Assembly (NCBI RefSeq): GCF_003260275.1
Contig: NZ_QJHB01000010.1
Location: 1-64,000, forward strand
DNA: 64,000 nt
Reading direction: 5' to 3'
Source: Homoserinimonas sp. OAct 916
GTDB lineage: Bacteria > Actinomycetota > Actinomycetes > Actinomycetales > Microbacteriaceae
In this document: piece by piece, positions 27,994 through 37,531 of the stretch
How positions within the stretch are numbered: the first letter of the stretch is position 1
How the letters are laid out: every line of letters starts with the position of its first letter
Program-made: the position numbers and the translations under genes
The notes under the pieces: model-generated
Databases searched by the model: none
Seen by the model: only the letters and a program-made list of their open reading frames with translations
What the model was told of the DNA's origin: nothing

Positions 27994-28688
27994 GTCATCA
28001 CCGACTGATCGACCGCGCTCAGTACCCCGCCGACCAGATGATAGTGGGTGTCGGCCAACTGGGCGATCTTCGGATCATGAGTGATCGTGACCAGCGCCGC
28101 CCCCGACTCCTTCGCCACCTCATCCAACAACGCCATCACCTGCTCGCCGGTCTCGATGTCGAGTGCCCCGGTGGGCTCGTCGGCGAGAATGAGTCGAGGC
28201 CCCCGCACCAGCGCTCGGGCGATCGCGACGCGCTGCTGCTCACCACCGGAGAGTTGTTCCGGCATCGAGGAAGCCCGATCGGCCAGACCCACCTTGTCGA
28301 GGATCTCCAGTGCGATGCGGTCACGCTGCCAGAACTGCCGACCGGTCGCGTACAAAAGCGGAGTCGCCACATTCTCCAATGCGGTGCGCCCCTGCAGCAG
28401 GTTGAACTGCTGAAAGATGAAACCGAGGTCTCGTCCGCGGATGCGATCACGCTGGCCGGACGAGAACGTCGACACCGGGCGCCCCTCGAACAGCATCTGC
28501 CCGGTTGACGGGCTGTCCAGCATCCCGAGCACATTCAGCAGCGTCGATTTGCCGGAACCCGATCGGCCGACCACCGAGATGCGGTCGCCGACCGACACCT
28601 CCAGGTCGATGCCGCTCAGGATGGTGAGCGGGTCGGAGTCGGGCAGTTCGACGGTTCGCGTGACCTGCTCGAGCCGGATCAGGCTCAT
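27990..28688 (-). CDS. MacB-like ABC exporter ATPase
   Basis: Nucleotide-binding subunit paired with the FtsX-type permease. Walker A is [15 protein letters not shown], the Q-loop region IFQQFNLLQGRTALENV, signature [15 protein letters not shown], Walker B LILADEPTGALD, and H-loop VTITHDPKIA. This is the LolD/MacB subfamily. ATG 28688 overlaps the adaptor stop (ATGA); a frame extension of six residues is rejected. 232 residues. Confidence 0.93.
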   Translation of the reverse strand: MSLIRLEQVTRTVELPDSDPLTILSGIDLEVSVGDRISVVGRSGSGKSTLLNVLGMLDSPSTGQMLFEGRPVSTFSSGQRDRIRGRDLGFIFQQFNLLQGRTALENVATPLLYATGRQFWQRDRIALEILDKVGLADRASSMPEQLSGGEQQRVAIARALVRGPRLILADEPTGALDIETGEQVMALLDEVAKESGAALVTITHDPKIAQLADTHYHLVGGVLSAVDQSVMT

Positions 28689-29857
28689 CCTTCCACGCTC
28701 ACGCACGTCGTGCTGCCGTCTTGTTCCTGGAAGCAGTCCTCCCCACCGAACTGGTTGGGCATCGGCTCAGGCATGCCCGGCTCCCAGCCCGCCCACGGGT
28801 CGACAGGCACCGCGCCGGGCACGAATTCGAGCACGGTGTCGCCCTCGGCCAGGCCACCGGCGATCTCCACGGTGAAGCCGTCGTTCAATCCCAGCGAGAC
28901 CTCCGTCTCCTGGGTCGTCCCATCGGGCAGTATGAGCCAGGCGATCCCACTCTGGCTGGAACCCTTGACCGCCGTGGTCGGCACCGTCAAAACGCCCTCC
29001 GCGGTGCCGCCCGGAATGGTGATCTCCGCCGACAACCCCGCGAAGACCCTGATGTCGGCCGGCACTGCGCAACGCACCACGGTTCCGCTCTCGGCGGTGC
29101 TCTCGCCCGTGGGTGCCCCGGCGAGAGGGGTGGTGATCTCGAGGCCGGTGCACGTGAATGGAGCAGGGCCGTGGGCGATCGTGATCTCGGCCTGGTCGGG
29201 CTCGTCGACCAGGCCGAACAACTGTTCCGGAGTCATGGAGCCGGTCACCGAGAACGTCGGTGGGGCCACCTGGCCGGCCACATCGCCGACGGCGAGCATC
29301 TGGCCATGAATCACAGTGAGGGAGCTGAGGATGCCGTCGGCCGGTGCATAGACCTTGGCGAAGGTGACGATCGGCTGCGGCTCGACGTACACGGGCGGGG
29401 GTGGCGGGGTGACCACGGTGCCCCCCGACCCGCCATTCACCGCGGAGCCGCCCGTTTCGCCGTGTCCGCCGGTACCGTCGGAGCCACCGGAGATGTTGCG
29501 AGGCACAGACGCGCTCGCGACCGAACCGGGCATGGTCTCGACCCGGATGTCGAAGATCTTGTCGCCCTTCTTCACGGGCTTGCCCTCGGTGATGAACACC
29601 TCGTCGACGGTACCCGCGCCGGTCGCGCGAACCGGAACGGCCGCATCGGCGACCACCTGCCCGGTCACCTTCACGCTGTTCACGATGGTGCCGACGGTCA
29701 CCTGAACCTGCGGTTGGGTGATCTCACCGGTCGGAAAAGTGGGGTCCTGGGCCTCCGCACTGTCGGCGAAGAACGCCAGTTTGACCAACGCGACGACCAG
29801 AACTGCAAGCAGCACAAGCCGGATGATCGGGAAGACCCACTTCTTGGCAACGCCCAA
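28685..29857 (-). CDS. HlyD/MacA-like membrane-fusion protein
   Basis: Adaptor of the MacAB-like exporter. One membrane anchor (about residues 8-30, FPIIRLVLLAVLVVALVKLAFF), a barrel-sandwich hybrid (VRATGAGTVDEVFITEGKPVKKGD), then a Gly/Pro-rich segment (about 130-165) where Gram-negative MacA has a long coiled-coil, and a beta-barrel domain. Two cysteines near the end (DCF...TTCVS) may pair. The start is uncertain: TTG 29857 has GAGGTG upstream and begins MGVAKKWVF; GTG 29869 is the alternative. Confidence 0.8.
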   Translation of the reverse strand: MGVAKKWVFPIIRLVLLAVLVVALVKLAFFADSAEAQDPTFPTGEITQPQVQVTVGTIVNSVKVTGQVVADAAVPVRATGAGTVDEVFITEGKPVKKGDKIFDIRVETMPGSVASASVPRNISGGSDGTGGHGETGGSAVNGGSGGTVVTPPPPPVYVEPQPIVTFAKVYAPADGILSSLTVIHGQMLAVGDVAGQVAPPTFSVTGSMTPEQLFGLVDEPDQAEITIAHGPAPFTCTGLEITTPLAGAPTGESTAESGTVVRCAVPADIRVFAGLSAEITIPGGTAEGVLTVPTTAVKGSSQSGIAWLILPDGTTQETEVSLGLNDGFTVEIAGGLAEGDTVLEFVPGAVPVDPWAGWEPGMPEPMPNQFGGEDCFQEQDGSTTCVSVEG

Positions 29858-30000
29858 GGCACACCTCACGTCGAAAGGACACAGCTGATTATTGAAGAAC
29901 TTGCATCCCCCGGGCATGCTGGGAGAAATGCCAGACTAACCGGTGTTTCGCCCGCCGGTCGTCACATCTGCCCAATCGTTATGGGTGTGTTTGCGCCGCC

Positions 30001-31677
30001 CTACGCCTCGATCACGAGAGGGACGATCATCGGACGGCGGCGGAAGCTGGTGTTCACCCAACGCCCGACCACGCGGCGCACCACCTGCGAAAGCGCGTAT
30101 TGGTCGTGCACGCCGTTCTGCACCGCTTCGGCGACCGCCGCAACGATCTTCGGCTTGATGCTGTCGAACACCTTGTCATCCTCGGCGAAACCACGCGCGT
30201 GGATCTCCGGGCCGACGATCACCTTGCCGGTGCCTCGCTCCACCATCAGGATGATGGAGATGAAACCCTCTTCGCCGAGGATCCGGCGGTCCTTGAGGTC
30301 GGCGTCGGTGATCTCACCAACGGTCGAACCGTCGACGTAGACAAAACCGAGGTCCAACTGCCCGACGACGGTTGCCACCCCATCTTTGAGGTCGATGACG
30401 GTGCCGTCCTCGGCGAGGATGGTGTTCTCCTCGGGAACACCCGTCTGCATGGCCAATTGCTGATTCGCCACCAGGTGCCGATATTCACCGTGCACCGGCA
30501 GCACGTTCTTGGGCTGCACGATGTTGTAGACATAGAGCAGTTCGCCGGCGGCCGCGTGGCCTGACACGTGCACCTTCGCGTTGCCCTTGTGCACGACGTT
30601 GGCACCCAGTTTGGTGAGTCCGTCGATGATGCGGTACACGGCGTTCTCGTTACCGGGGATGAGGCTGGATGCCAGGATGACGGTGTCTCCGGTGCCCACC
30701 TCGATGCGGTGCTCCTGGTTGACCATGCGGGAGAGCACGGCCATCGGCTCCCCCTGTGAACCGGTCGACATGTAGACGATCTTGTCGTCGGGCAGGTTGT
30801 CGGCCTTCTTGAAGTCGATCAACACGCCTTCTGGAACCTTGAGGTACCCGAGTTCAGCGGCGATGGTCATGTTGCGCACCATGGAGCGCCCGAGCAGGGC
30901 AACACGGCGGCCGTTGGCGTGGGCGGCGTCGAGCACCTGTTGCACCCGGTGCACATGGGAGGAGAAACTGGCCACGATCACGCGGCGCGGGGCGCGGGCG
31001 ATCACGTCGTCGAGAACGGGGCCGATCGAACGTTCGGTCGGCGTGAACCCGGGAACGTCGGCGTTGGTGGAGTCAACCAGAAACAGGTCGATGCCCTCCT
31101 CCCCGAGGCGGGCGAAGTCGCGCAGGTCGGTGAGTCGTCCGTCGAGCGGCAGTTGGTCCATCTTGAAGTCACCGGTGTGCAGCACCGAGCCGGCATCAGT
31201 GTGGATGGCCACGGCCAAAGCATCCGGGATCGAGTGGTTCACCGCAACGAACTCGAGTTCGAAGCCGGCGATCTCCTCGATCTGCCCTTCGGCCACCGTC
31301 ATCGTGAACGGCTTGATCCGGTGCTCCTTGAGCTTGGCCTCGATCAGGGCGAGCGTCAGCCCCGAGCCGATCAACGGGATGTCCTGCTTGAGCTTCAGCA
31401 GGTACGGCACCGCACCGATGTGGTCTTCATGGCCGTGGGTGAGCACGATGCCCACCACGTCGTCGAGCCGGTCGCGGATGGGCGAGAAGTCGGGCAGGAT
31501 CAGATCGACGCCGGGCTGGTGCTCCTCGGGGAACAACACCCCGCAGTCGACGATCAGGATCTTGCCGTCGATCTCGAACGTGGTCATGTTGCGACCGATC
31601 TCACCCAGCCCACCGATCGGGGTCACCCTGAGGGTTCCGGGTTGGAGCGGGGCTGGGTCGTAAACGGTACTGGGCAC
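30001..31677 (-). CDS. rnj: Ribonuclease J
   Basis: Metallo-beta-lactamase/beta-CASP 5'-exonuclease and endonuclease for mRNA decay and rRNA maturation. The zinc motif is LTHGHEDHIGAVPY, with downstream HTGDFKMDQ and SGHAAAGEL motifs. 558 residues, full length with C-terminal domain. GTG 31677 is preceded by AGGAGG at 5 nt, which overlaps the dapA stop, so dapA-rnj are an operon, as in other actinobacteria. Confidence 0.97.
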   Translation of the reverse strand: MPSTVYDPAPLQPGTLRVTPIGGLGEIGRNMTTFEIDGKILIVDCGVLFPEEHQPGVDLILPDFSPIRDRLDDVVGIVLTHGHEDHIGAVPYLLKLKQDIPLIGSGLTLALIEAKLKEHRIKPFTMTVAEGQIEEIAGFELEFVAVNHSIPDALAVAIHTDAGSVLHTGDFKMDQLPLDGRLTDLRDFARLGEEGIDLFLVDSTNADVPGFTPTERSIGPVLDDVIARAPRRVIVASFSSHVHRVQQVLDAAHANGRRVALLGRSMVRNMTIAAELGYLKVPEGVLIDFKKADNLPDDKIVYMSTGSQGEPMAVLSRMVNQEHRIEVGTGDTVILASSLIPGNENAVYRIIDGLTKLGANVVHKGNAKVHVSGHAAAGELLYVYNIVQPKNVLPVHGEYRHLVANQQLAMQTGVPEENTILAEDGTVIDLKDGVATVVGQLDLGFVYVDGSTVGEITDADLKDRRILGEEGFISIILMVERGTGKVIVGPEIHARGFAEDDKVFDSIKPKIVAAVAEAVQNGVHDQYALSQVVRRVVGRWVNTSFRRRPMIVPLVIEA

Positions 31678-31685
31678 GAGGCCTC

Positions 31686-32675
31686 CTAGCGTGTGGTGCC
31701 GGCGACCTTGGGCAGGGCACCGCCGGCGGCGGCGTTGCGGTCGGGGCGGAAGTTACTGAAGTCTGCACCGGCGAGATCGCGCACGAGGTCGAGATCCTCT
31801 TCGATCTGGGCGGCCTCGAACTCTTCGGGGCCCACCAGCGGCAGGCGCACCCGGGGGCTGGCGATCCGCCCGAGGCCGTGCAGGATGTATTTGGTCGCGA
31901 CGGTGCCGGGCACGTGGGTCATGGTGGCACGCACGAGCGGTTCGAGTTTCTTGTGGGCGGCCATCGCCGTGGCGAGGTCGCCGGCGTTCACGGCGTCCAT
32001 CATGTCCCGATAGGGGCCGGGAGCGATGTTGTTGGTGACGCCGATCATGCCGGTCGCCCCGATCGCGAGACTGGGCAGAACGTGCGCGTCGTCACCACAG
32101 AAATAGAGCATGTCGGTCTGGTTGAGCACCCGGCTGACTTCGGCGAGATCGCCCTTGGCGTCTTTGATGGCGAGGATATTGGGGTGCTTGGCTGCCCTCA
32201 GGATCGTCTCGTAGGTGATTGGAATGCCGGTCCGCCCGGGAATGTCGTACAGGATGATCGGCAGATCAGTCGCATCGGCGATCATCCGAAAATGCGTGAG
32301 CACGCCGGCCTGGGTGGGTTTGTTGTAGTAGGGGGTGACGACCAGGTTCCCGTCGGCGCCGGCCTTCTCTGACTGCCTGGCCAATTGCATGGCGTGCGCG
32401 GTCTCATTGGAGCCGCCGCCGGTGATGATCTTCGCCCGCCCGTCGGCCACCGACTTGCCCACCTCGACGAGTTTGATCTTCTCCGGGTCGGTGAGGGTGC
32501 TCGTCTCGCCGGTGGTGCCCGAGACGACAATGCCATCGGCACCGCGGTTGATCACGTCATCGATGTGCTTCTCGACTCCGGGCCAATCGACTTCGCCGTC
32601 GGCCGTGAACGGGGTAACCAGGGCAACGAGTACCTGCCCGAACGGGTTCTGAATGGGGGTGTCGCTTTTCGTCAC
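31686..32675 (-). CDS. dapA: 4-hydroxy-tetrahydrodipicolinate synthase
   Basis: Condenses pyruvate with aspartate semialdehyde, first step of DAP/lysine branch. The N-terminal block VLVALVTPFTADGEVDW, the GTTGETSTLT phosphate/substrate loop, Tyr in the conserved LYDIPGRTGI, and Schiff-base Lys in ILAIKDAKGDL are visible. 329 residues, slightly long at the C terminus. GTG 32675 has no ribosome-binding site but follows a TAACCT -10-like box by 7 nt, so the mRNA may be leaderless. Confidence 0.96.
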   Translation of the reverse strand: MTKSDTPIQNPFGQVLVALVTPFTADGEVDWPGVEKHIDDVINRGADGIVVSGTTGETSTLTDPEKIKLVEVGKSVADGRAKIITGGGSNETAHAMQLARQSEKAGADGNLVVTPYYNKPTQAGVLTHFRMIADATDLPIILYDIPGRTGIPITYETILRAAKHPNILAIKDAKGDLAEVSRVLNQTDMLYFCGDDAHVLPSLAIGATGMIGVTNNIAPGPYRDMMDAVNAGDLATAMAAHKKLEPLVRATMTHVPGTVATKYILHGLGRIASPRVRLPLVGPEEFEAAQIEEDLDLVRDLAGADFSNFRPDRNAAAGGALPKVAGTTR

Positions 32676-32682
32676 GTGATAC

Positions 32683-32688
32683 AGGTTA
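32683..32688 (-). promoter_or_regulatory. Candidate -10 box of leaderless dapA mRNA
   Basis: TAACCT on the minus strand (TANNNT pattern) ends 7 nt before the dapA GTG, which lacks a ribosome-binding site. No -35 is evident. Confidence 0.45.
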
Positions 32689-32754
32689 GCGGGTGGGGGC
32701 GCGTCGCGACCGCATCCGCCAGAATCTGCGCCATCAGGCGAGTCCCGATTAACT

Positions 32755-32774
32755 ATTTGAGATATTTATCAAAT
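32755..32774 (+). promoter_or_regulatory. Inverted repeat, likely ArsR-type operator
   Basis: ATTTGA and TCAAAT form perfect 6-bp arms around an 8-bp AT-rich spacer, 18 bp before the arsR start. A second pair (CTCA...TGAG) lies at 32776-32789. Such TTGA...TCAA palindromes are typical ArsR/SmtB operators, so autoregulation of the arsR-sulP operon is inferred. Confidence 0.65.
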
Positions 32775-32791
32775 GCTCATATTATTGAGGA

Positions 32792-33280
32792 ATGCCTCCC
32801 ACAGAATATCCCGTCGCTGCGCTCAAAGCTGAACTGTTCAAAGCCCTCGCCCACCCGGCACGCATCCGCGTGCTCGAAATCCTGGTTTCCAACCAGCGCT
32901 CGGTCGGCGAGCTCGCAGACGACGTCGGTCTGGAGATCTCGCACCTGTCGCAGCAGCTGGCTGTGCTCAGGCGAGCCGGCGTGGTCGACACCCGGCGTGA
33001 GGGCAACACGGTTTACTACTCTCTGCGTGATTCACGGATCGCGGCGCTTCTGACACTGGCGCGCCGGATGCTCGTGACCAGTCTGGAGAACTCCCAAGAA
33101 CTGCTCACCGGCTTGCAGGACGCCGGCGACCTGTCCGAGCCCGACGCGGTATCCGCGTCAGACTCCGTGAACGAAACAGACGCAGTGTCCGAAACAGACG
33201 CAGTGTCCGAAACAGACGCAGTGTCCGAAACAGACGCGGTGTCCGAAACCGGCGCAATGTCCCTGCCGGGTTCACTGTGA
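32792..33280 (+). CDS. ArsR/SmtB-family regulator with repeat tail
   Basis: Winged-helix regulator of 162 residues. The HTH is in ELADDVGLEISHLSQQLAVLRRAGVV, followed by the wing TRREGNTVYYSL. No obvious CxC metal site is seen in the recognition helix, so the inducer may be something other than arsenite or cadmium. The C-terminal 45 residues are ETDAVS repeats with no counterpart in the family. The stop overlaps the sulP start by 4 bp, so this is very likely the sulP regulator. Similar ArsR-SulP pairs occur in other actinobacteria. Confidence 0.87.
   Translation: MPPTEYPVAALKAELFKALAHPARIRVLEILVSNQRSVGELADDVGLEISHLSQQLAVLRRAGVVDTRREGNTVYYSLRDSRIAALLTLARRMLVTSLENSQELLTGLQDAGDLSEPDAVSASDSVNETDAVSETDAVSETDAVSETDAVSETGAMSLPGSL
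33173..33262. repeat. 18-bp tandem repeat at the arsR 3' end
   Basis: Five units of GAAACAGACGCAGTGTCC (three identical, the last two diverged) encode ETDAVS hexapeptides at the C terminus of the ArsR-like regulator, ending near the sulP start. Confidence 0.96.
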
Positions 33281-35073
33281 CGACAAAAGCCACCGTGGGC
33301 GCCACACGGGCTGCAGCGGCTCAGACAGCCCGCCACCTGCGCAGCCTGCTGCCGCAGCGTGCCGACTGGGAGGCAGTGAAACGAAGCCCGGGCAGAGACA
33401 TCATCGCCGGGGTCACGGTCGCTGTGGTGGCTCTGCCGCTCGCCCTCGCGTTCGGCGTCGCCTCCGGCCTCGGGGCCCAGGCCGGGCTGATGACCGCCAT
33501 AATCGCCGGTGCCCTGGCCGCCATCTTCGGAGGAAGCAACCTTCAGGTCTCCGGCCCGACGGGGGCGATGACCGTGGTGCTGGTGCCGGTGGTGTACCGG
33601 TTCGGTGTTGAGGGGGTGCTGCTCACCGGGTTGATGGCCGGGGTGATGCTGCTGATCATGGCGGTGAGTCGCATGGGCAAGTACGTGCGATTGCTCCCCA
33701 CCTCGCTGATCGAGGGTTTCACCGCCGGAATCGCCGTCGTGATCGTGCTTCAGCAGTTCCCCAACATCTTCGGCCTCGCGCCGGGCAACGAGGAGAAGGT
33801 GTGGTCCCTCGCCTGGCAATCGTTCCTGGAGTTCATCGCCGCCCCGAACCCGGTCCCCGTGATCTTCGCTCTCGTTGTCGCGGCCGTGATCCTCATCGGC
33901 GCCCGCTGGATGCCGATAATTCCTTTCACCCTGATCATGGTGGTGGTGGCCACAGCGGCCGCGGAGCTGATGCCGTGGGCTCTTCCCCGCATCGGCGAGT
34001 TGCCGTCTGGCTTCAACTCGGTGTCTCTGGCGTTCTTCGACCTGAACCGGATGGGCGACCTCCTGCCGTCAGCGCTCGCAATCGCCGCGCTGGCCGCCCT
34101 GGAGAGCCTGCTGTGCGCCACGGTTGCCGATTCGATGAGTGTGGGCGAGCAACACGATCCCGACCGGGAACTGTTCGGGCAGGGCCTGGCCAACCTCGTG
34201 GCTCCGATGTTCGGCGGAGTTCCGGCGACGGCTGCGATCGCACGCACGGCAGTGAATGTGCGTGCTGGCGCGCGCTCCCGACTGGCCAGTGTCAGCCACG
34301 CGGCCGTGTTGGCCCTGATCGTCCTCTTCGGTACAGACCTGGTATCGAAGATTCCGCTGGCGGCGCTGGCAGGAGTGCTGCTCGCCGTCTCGGTGCAGAT
34401 GATCGAATTCGGCTCCATCAGGGCGCTGCTCACGTCGACACGCACCGACGCCGTTGTACTCCTGCTGACCTTCGCGGTGACCGTCGCCATCGACCTGGTG
34501 ACCGCCGTGGTCGTGGGGCTCGCGGTCGCGGTTCTTCTCATCCTTCGCTCGATCGCGAAGTCGGCCAAGCTCGAACAGGTTCCGCTCGAGACCGATCCGG
34601 GAGACAGCGCGAAGGAGCGGTCGCTGCTGGCCGAGCGGATCGTCGCCTACCGTCTCGACGGTCCCCTGTTCTTCGGCGTCGCACACCGCTTCCTGCTGGA
34701 GCTGACCGAAGTCGCCACCGTCGATGTGGTGATCCTGCGCATGTCGCGGCTCACCACGCTGGACGCCACTGGCGCACGAATTCTGGATGACGCCATCAAA
34801 CGGCTCGAGAAGCGCGGCATCATCGTGCTCGCCTCCGGGGTACAGCCGGAGCATACGCGCCTGCTGCGCGGCCTCGGGGTGGCTTCGCACCTGCGGACAA
34901 TGGGTCGTGTGTTTCCCGACACGCCAGCCGCTATCGCCTACGCGCGCGCGCTGCTCGCCGAGAAGGCCGCTGCGAAGCCTCGCACCGGCAGCATCCCGAC
35001 GGTGACCGCCGCCACGGCCGCGGAGCCCACGGTCGCGGAGCCACCAGACTCGTCCGATCAGCGCGGTTCGTAG
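33277..35073 (+). CDS. SulP family anion transporter with STAS domain
   Basis: SLC26/SulP transporter, probably for sulfate or bicarbonate/other oxyanions. About 10-12 membrane segments occupy residues 45-400, with the signature GVTVAVVALPLALAFGVASGLG and GGSNLQVSGPTGAMTV. A STAS domain (about 440-560) ends the protein, with VVILRMSRLTTLDATGARIL. 598 residues. It overlaps the arsR stop and is co-transcribed. No carbonic anhydrase or sulfate-assimilation gene is adjacent, so substrate is uncertain. Its end overlaps the convergent folA by 16 bp. Confidence 0.93.
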   Translation: MTTKATVGATRAAAAQTARHLRSLLPQRADWEAVKRSPGRDIIAGVTVAVVALPLALAFGVASGLGAQAGLMTAIIAGALAAIFGGSNLQVSGPTGAMTVVLVPVVYRFGVEGVLLTGLMAGVMLLIMAVSRMGKYVRLLPTSLIEGFTAGIAVVIVLQQFPNIFGLAPGNEEKVWSLAWQSFLEFIAAPNPVPVIFALVVAAVILIGARWMPIIPFTLIMVVVATAAAELMPWALPRIGELPSGFNSVSLAFFDLNRMGDLLPSALAIAALAALESLLCATVADSMSVGEQHDPDRELFGQGLANLVAPMFGGVPATAAIARTAVNVRAGARSRLASVSHAAVLALIVLFGTDLVSKIPLAALAGVLLAVSVQMIEFGSIRALLTSTRTDAVVLLLTFAVTVAIDLVTAVVVGLAVAVLLILRSIAKSAKLEQVPLETDPGDSAKERSLLAERIVAYRLDGPLFFGVAHRFLLELTEVATVDVVILRMSRLTTLDATGARILDDAIKRLEKRGIIVLASGVQPEHTRLLRGLGVASHLRTMGRVFPDTPAAIAYARALLAEKAAAKPRTGSIPTVTAATAAEPTVAEPPDSSDQRGS

Positions 35074-35594
35074 CGAAGGAAACGGTATTCGAGGCCAGTA
35101 CGTGACGTGTGCCAGCCGGCGGCCGGTTCGCTCGAGGCGAGACGCAAGCGGTCGCCGATCGACGGAGCCACGGTGTCACCGTCGAACACCGCTTGAATCT
35201 CGGTCACCAGCACCTGGTCGGCCCGGTCGATCACCGCGTCAAAGATCTGAGCGCCGCCGATCACCCAGATCTCGCCGCCGCCTGGCAGTTCTGCCTCGGC
35301 CAGCGTCAGTGCCTCGTCCACCGAGTGCACCCGCGTCGCCCCATCCGCATGCCAGGTCTGGTCTCGGGTCACCACAATGTTGGCCCGCCCCGGCAGTGGC
35401 CGGAATCGCTCGGGCAGGGAGTCCCAGGTCTTGCGACCCATCACCACTGGCGAGCCCAGGGTCACCTCTTTGAAGTGGGCCAGGTCTTCGGGCAGGTGCC
35501 ACGGCATGACCCCACCCTGACCGATCACGCCGCCGTCAGACTGCGCCCAGATCAACCCGATGCCCACGGCACCGTCCGGAGCGTCCCCGCTCAT
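35058..35594 (-). CDS. folA: Dihydrofolate reductase
   Basis: Reduces dihydrofolate made by ThyA back to tetrahydrofolate. The N-terminal [21 protein letters not shown] and [12 protein letters not shown] (with the substrate-binding acidic residue in the following helix) and [20 protein letters not shown] are classic DHFR. 178 residues, slightly long. Its ATG overlaps the thyA stop (ATGA). Confidence 0.97.
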   Translation of the reverse strand: MSGDAPDGAVGIGLIWAQSDGGVIGQGGVMPWHLPEDLAHFKEVTLGSPVVMGRKTWDSLPERFRPLPGRANIVVTRDQTWHADGATRVHSVDEALTLAEAELPGGGEIWVIGGAQIFDAVIDRADQVLVTEIQAVFDGDTVAPSIGDRLRLASSEPAAGWHTSRTGLEYRFLRYEPR

Positions 35595-36400
35595 ACGGCC
35601 ACCGCCCCGCGGATTGCAGGGTGATGCCGGTAGTCCTCCAACGCCAGGTCGCCGTACTCGTAGTCGAAGATGCTGGCGCGTTCGTGGGTGATGCGCAGCG
35701 TTGGCGAGGGGAACGGTTCCCGGGAGAGCTGCTCGGTGACCTGGTCGACGTGGTTGTCGTAGATGTGGCAGTCCCCTCCGGTCCAGACGAATTCACCCAG
35801 CGCGAGGCCGGTCTGGGCAGCAATCAACTGGGTGAGCAGCGCGTAGCTGGCGATGTTGAACGGAACGCCGAGGAAGAGGTCGGCGCTTCGCTGGTAGAGC
35901 TGGCAGGAGAGTTTGCCATCGGCCACATAGAACTGGAACAGCGCGTGACAGGGCGGCAATGCCATCTGCGGGATATCCGCCGGGTTCCACGCAGAAACGA
36001 TCAGGCGCCGGGAATCCGGGTTCGTCCTGATCTGCTCGATGACATCAGCGATCTGGTCGATGGGTTCACCGGTCGGCGTCGGCCATGAGCGCCACTGCAC
36101 GCCGTAAACGGGGCCGAGTTCCCCGTCGGCATCCGCCCATTCGTCCCAGATCGTGACACCCTTGTCCCTGAGCCAGGTGACGTTGCTGTCACCCCGCAGG
36201 AACCAGAGCAGTTCGTACGCAATCGACTTGAAGTGCAGCCGCTTCGTCGTGACCATCGGAAAGCCGGCGGCGAGGTCGAACCGGATCTGCCGACCGAAGA
36301 CGCTGCGGGTTCCAGTGCCGGTGCGGTCAGTCTTCTGCACGCCGTTCGCCAGAGTGTCGCGAAGAAGGTCTTCATACGGGGTGGGGATGGCCTGAGTCAT
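35591..36400 (-). CDS. thyA: Thymidylate synthase
   Basis: Makes dTMP from dUMP with methylene-THF. Catalytic Cys lies in [12 protein letters not shown], with the dUMP-binding [20 protein letters not shown] and the [20 protein letters not shown] block. ATG 36400 begins [17 protein letters not shown], giving 269 residues; the upstream frame is not conserved. Operon with folA. Confidence 0.97.
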   Translation of the reverse strand: MTQAIPTPYEDLLRDTLANGVQKTDRTGTGTRSVFGRQIRFDLAAGFPMVTTKRLHFKSIAYELLWFLRGDSNVTWLRDKGVTIWDEWADADGELGPVYGVQWRSWPTPTGEPIDQIADVIEQIRTNPDSRRLIVSAWNPADIPQMALPPCHALFQFYVADGKLSCQLYQRSADLFLGVPFNIASYALLTQLIAAQTGLALGEFVWTGGDCHIYDNHVDQVTEQLSREPFPSPTLRITHERASIFDYEYGDLALEDYRHHPAIRGAVAV

Positions 36401-36567
36401 ATCCTCGATGCTAGCGGCCCGCCCGCCTTCTGCTCCACGTTCCCACCCGGCCACTCCCGTGAGTGCTGAGCAGTTGAGAACACAGTCGGCTCGACGGGGC
36501 ATCGGTCGGTGTCAGAAGATCCACCCGACACGGCAGAATGGGGGAATCATCAACAAGGAGGTCTGCC

Positions 36568-37482
36568 ATGTCTGATCGAGAGCCGAAGCGTCTGCGCGTG
36601 CTGGTCTCCGGAGCCTCCGGGATGATCGGCACCGAATTGACCGAGCAACTGCGCATCGCGGGGCACACTCCACTCGCCCTGGTGCGCCGCGAGCCAAACG
36701 GCGATGATGAGAGCCGCTGGGACCCACAGGCGGGAGAGATCGACACCGGATTCGTGGGGTCGGCCGACGCGGTGGTGAACCTCTCCGGCGCCTCCCTCTC
36801 CCGATTGCCGTGGACTCCCGGCTACCGGCGCACCCTCGTACTGTCCCGCCTCAATGCGACGCACACGCTGACACGGGCGATGACCCGGGCGGCGACGCCT
36901 CCCGGCGCCCTTCTGAACGCCTCCGCCGTGGGCTACTACGGCAACCGCCCCAATGAGGAGCTGACCGAGAACTCGGCGAGGGGCAGTGGTTTCCTGTCGC
37001 AGCTGTCCGCGGACTGGGAGGCCGCCGCCCACACCGCACCTGCCGGTGTTCGCGTGGTCACCTTCCGCACTGGTCTGGTGATCGCCGCGGGCGGTGCACT
37101 CCGGCCGATCACGATGCTGACCCGCGCGGGCCTCGGCGGGCGAATGGGGTCAGGCAAACAGCACTGGCCGTGGATCAGCCTGCACGACGAGGCGGCGGCG
37201 ATCGTGCACCTGCTCGCCTCCGAGCTGTCCGGCCCCGTGAACCTGGTCGGCCCGGAACCGGCCGTCGCCTCCCAGGTGACGCGGCACGTGGCGGAACGCC
37301 TGCACCGGCCACATCTTCTGACGGTGCCGCGCCCGGCCATCTCTGTGACACTCGGCGAAGCCGGCCGTGAATTATTGTTGGCCGACCAGCGCGTCAGTGC
37401 CGCACGGTTACGCTCCGATGGATTTCGCTTTCGCCACAGCACGGTGGAGAAAGCGATCGACGCGGTCGTGCCCCGACGCTGA
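36568..37482 (+). CDS. TIGR01777-family NAD-dependent epimerase (SulA-like)
   Basis: Short-chain dehydrogenase/epimerase-like protein of unknown substrate, with the NAD-binding motif VLVSGASGMIGTEL and the family features VGYYGNR and RTGLVI. The C-terminal DUF1731-like region follows (LRSDGFRFRHSTVEKAI). ATG 36568 has AAGGAGG 7 nt upstream, so it is preferred to the longer frame. 304 residues. It stands alone on the plus strand between thyA and a membrane protein gene. Confidence 0.88.
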   Translation: MSDREPKRLRVLVSGASGMIGTELTEQLRIAGHTPLALVRREPNGDDESRWDPQAGEIDTGFVGSADAVVNLSGASLSRLPWTPGYRRTLVLSRLNATHTLTRAMTRAATPPGALLNASAVGYYGNRPNEELTENSARGSGFLSQLSADWEAAAHTAPAGVRVVTFRTGLVIAAGGALRPITMLTRAGLGGRMGSGKQHWPWISLHDEAAAIVHLLASELSGPVNLVGPEPAVASQVTRHVAERLHRPHLLTVPRPAISVTLGEAGRELLLADQRVSAARLRSDGFRFRHSTVEKAIDAVVPRR

Positions 37483-37531
37483 TCGACGACGCCCTGCGTG
37501 ATCGTGTCGTGCGTGGTCGTCGATGACCGCC

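Noticed and set aside
28721-30340. A 539-codon open frame on the plus strand
   Set aside because: It runs antisense to the MacA-like adaptor and the end of rnj, has no family motif and reflects high GC at third positions.
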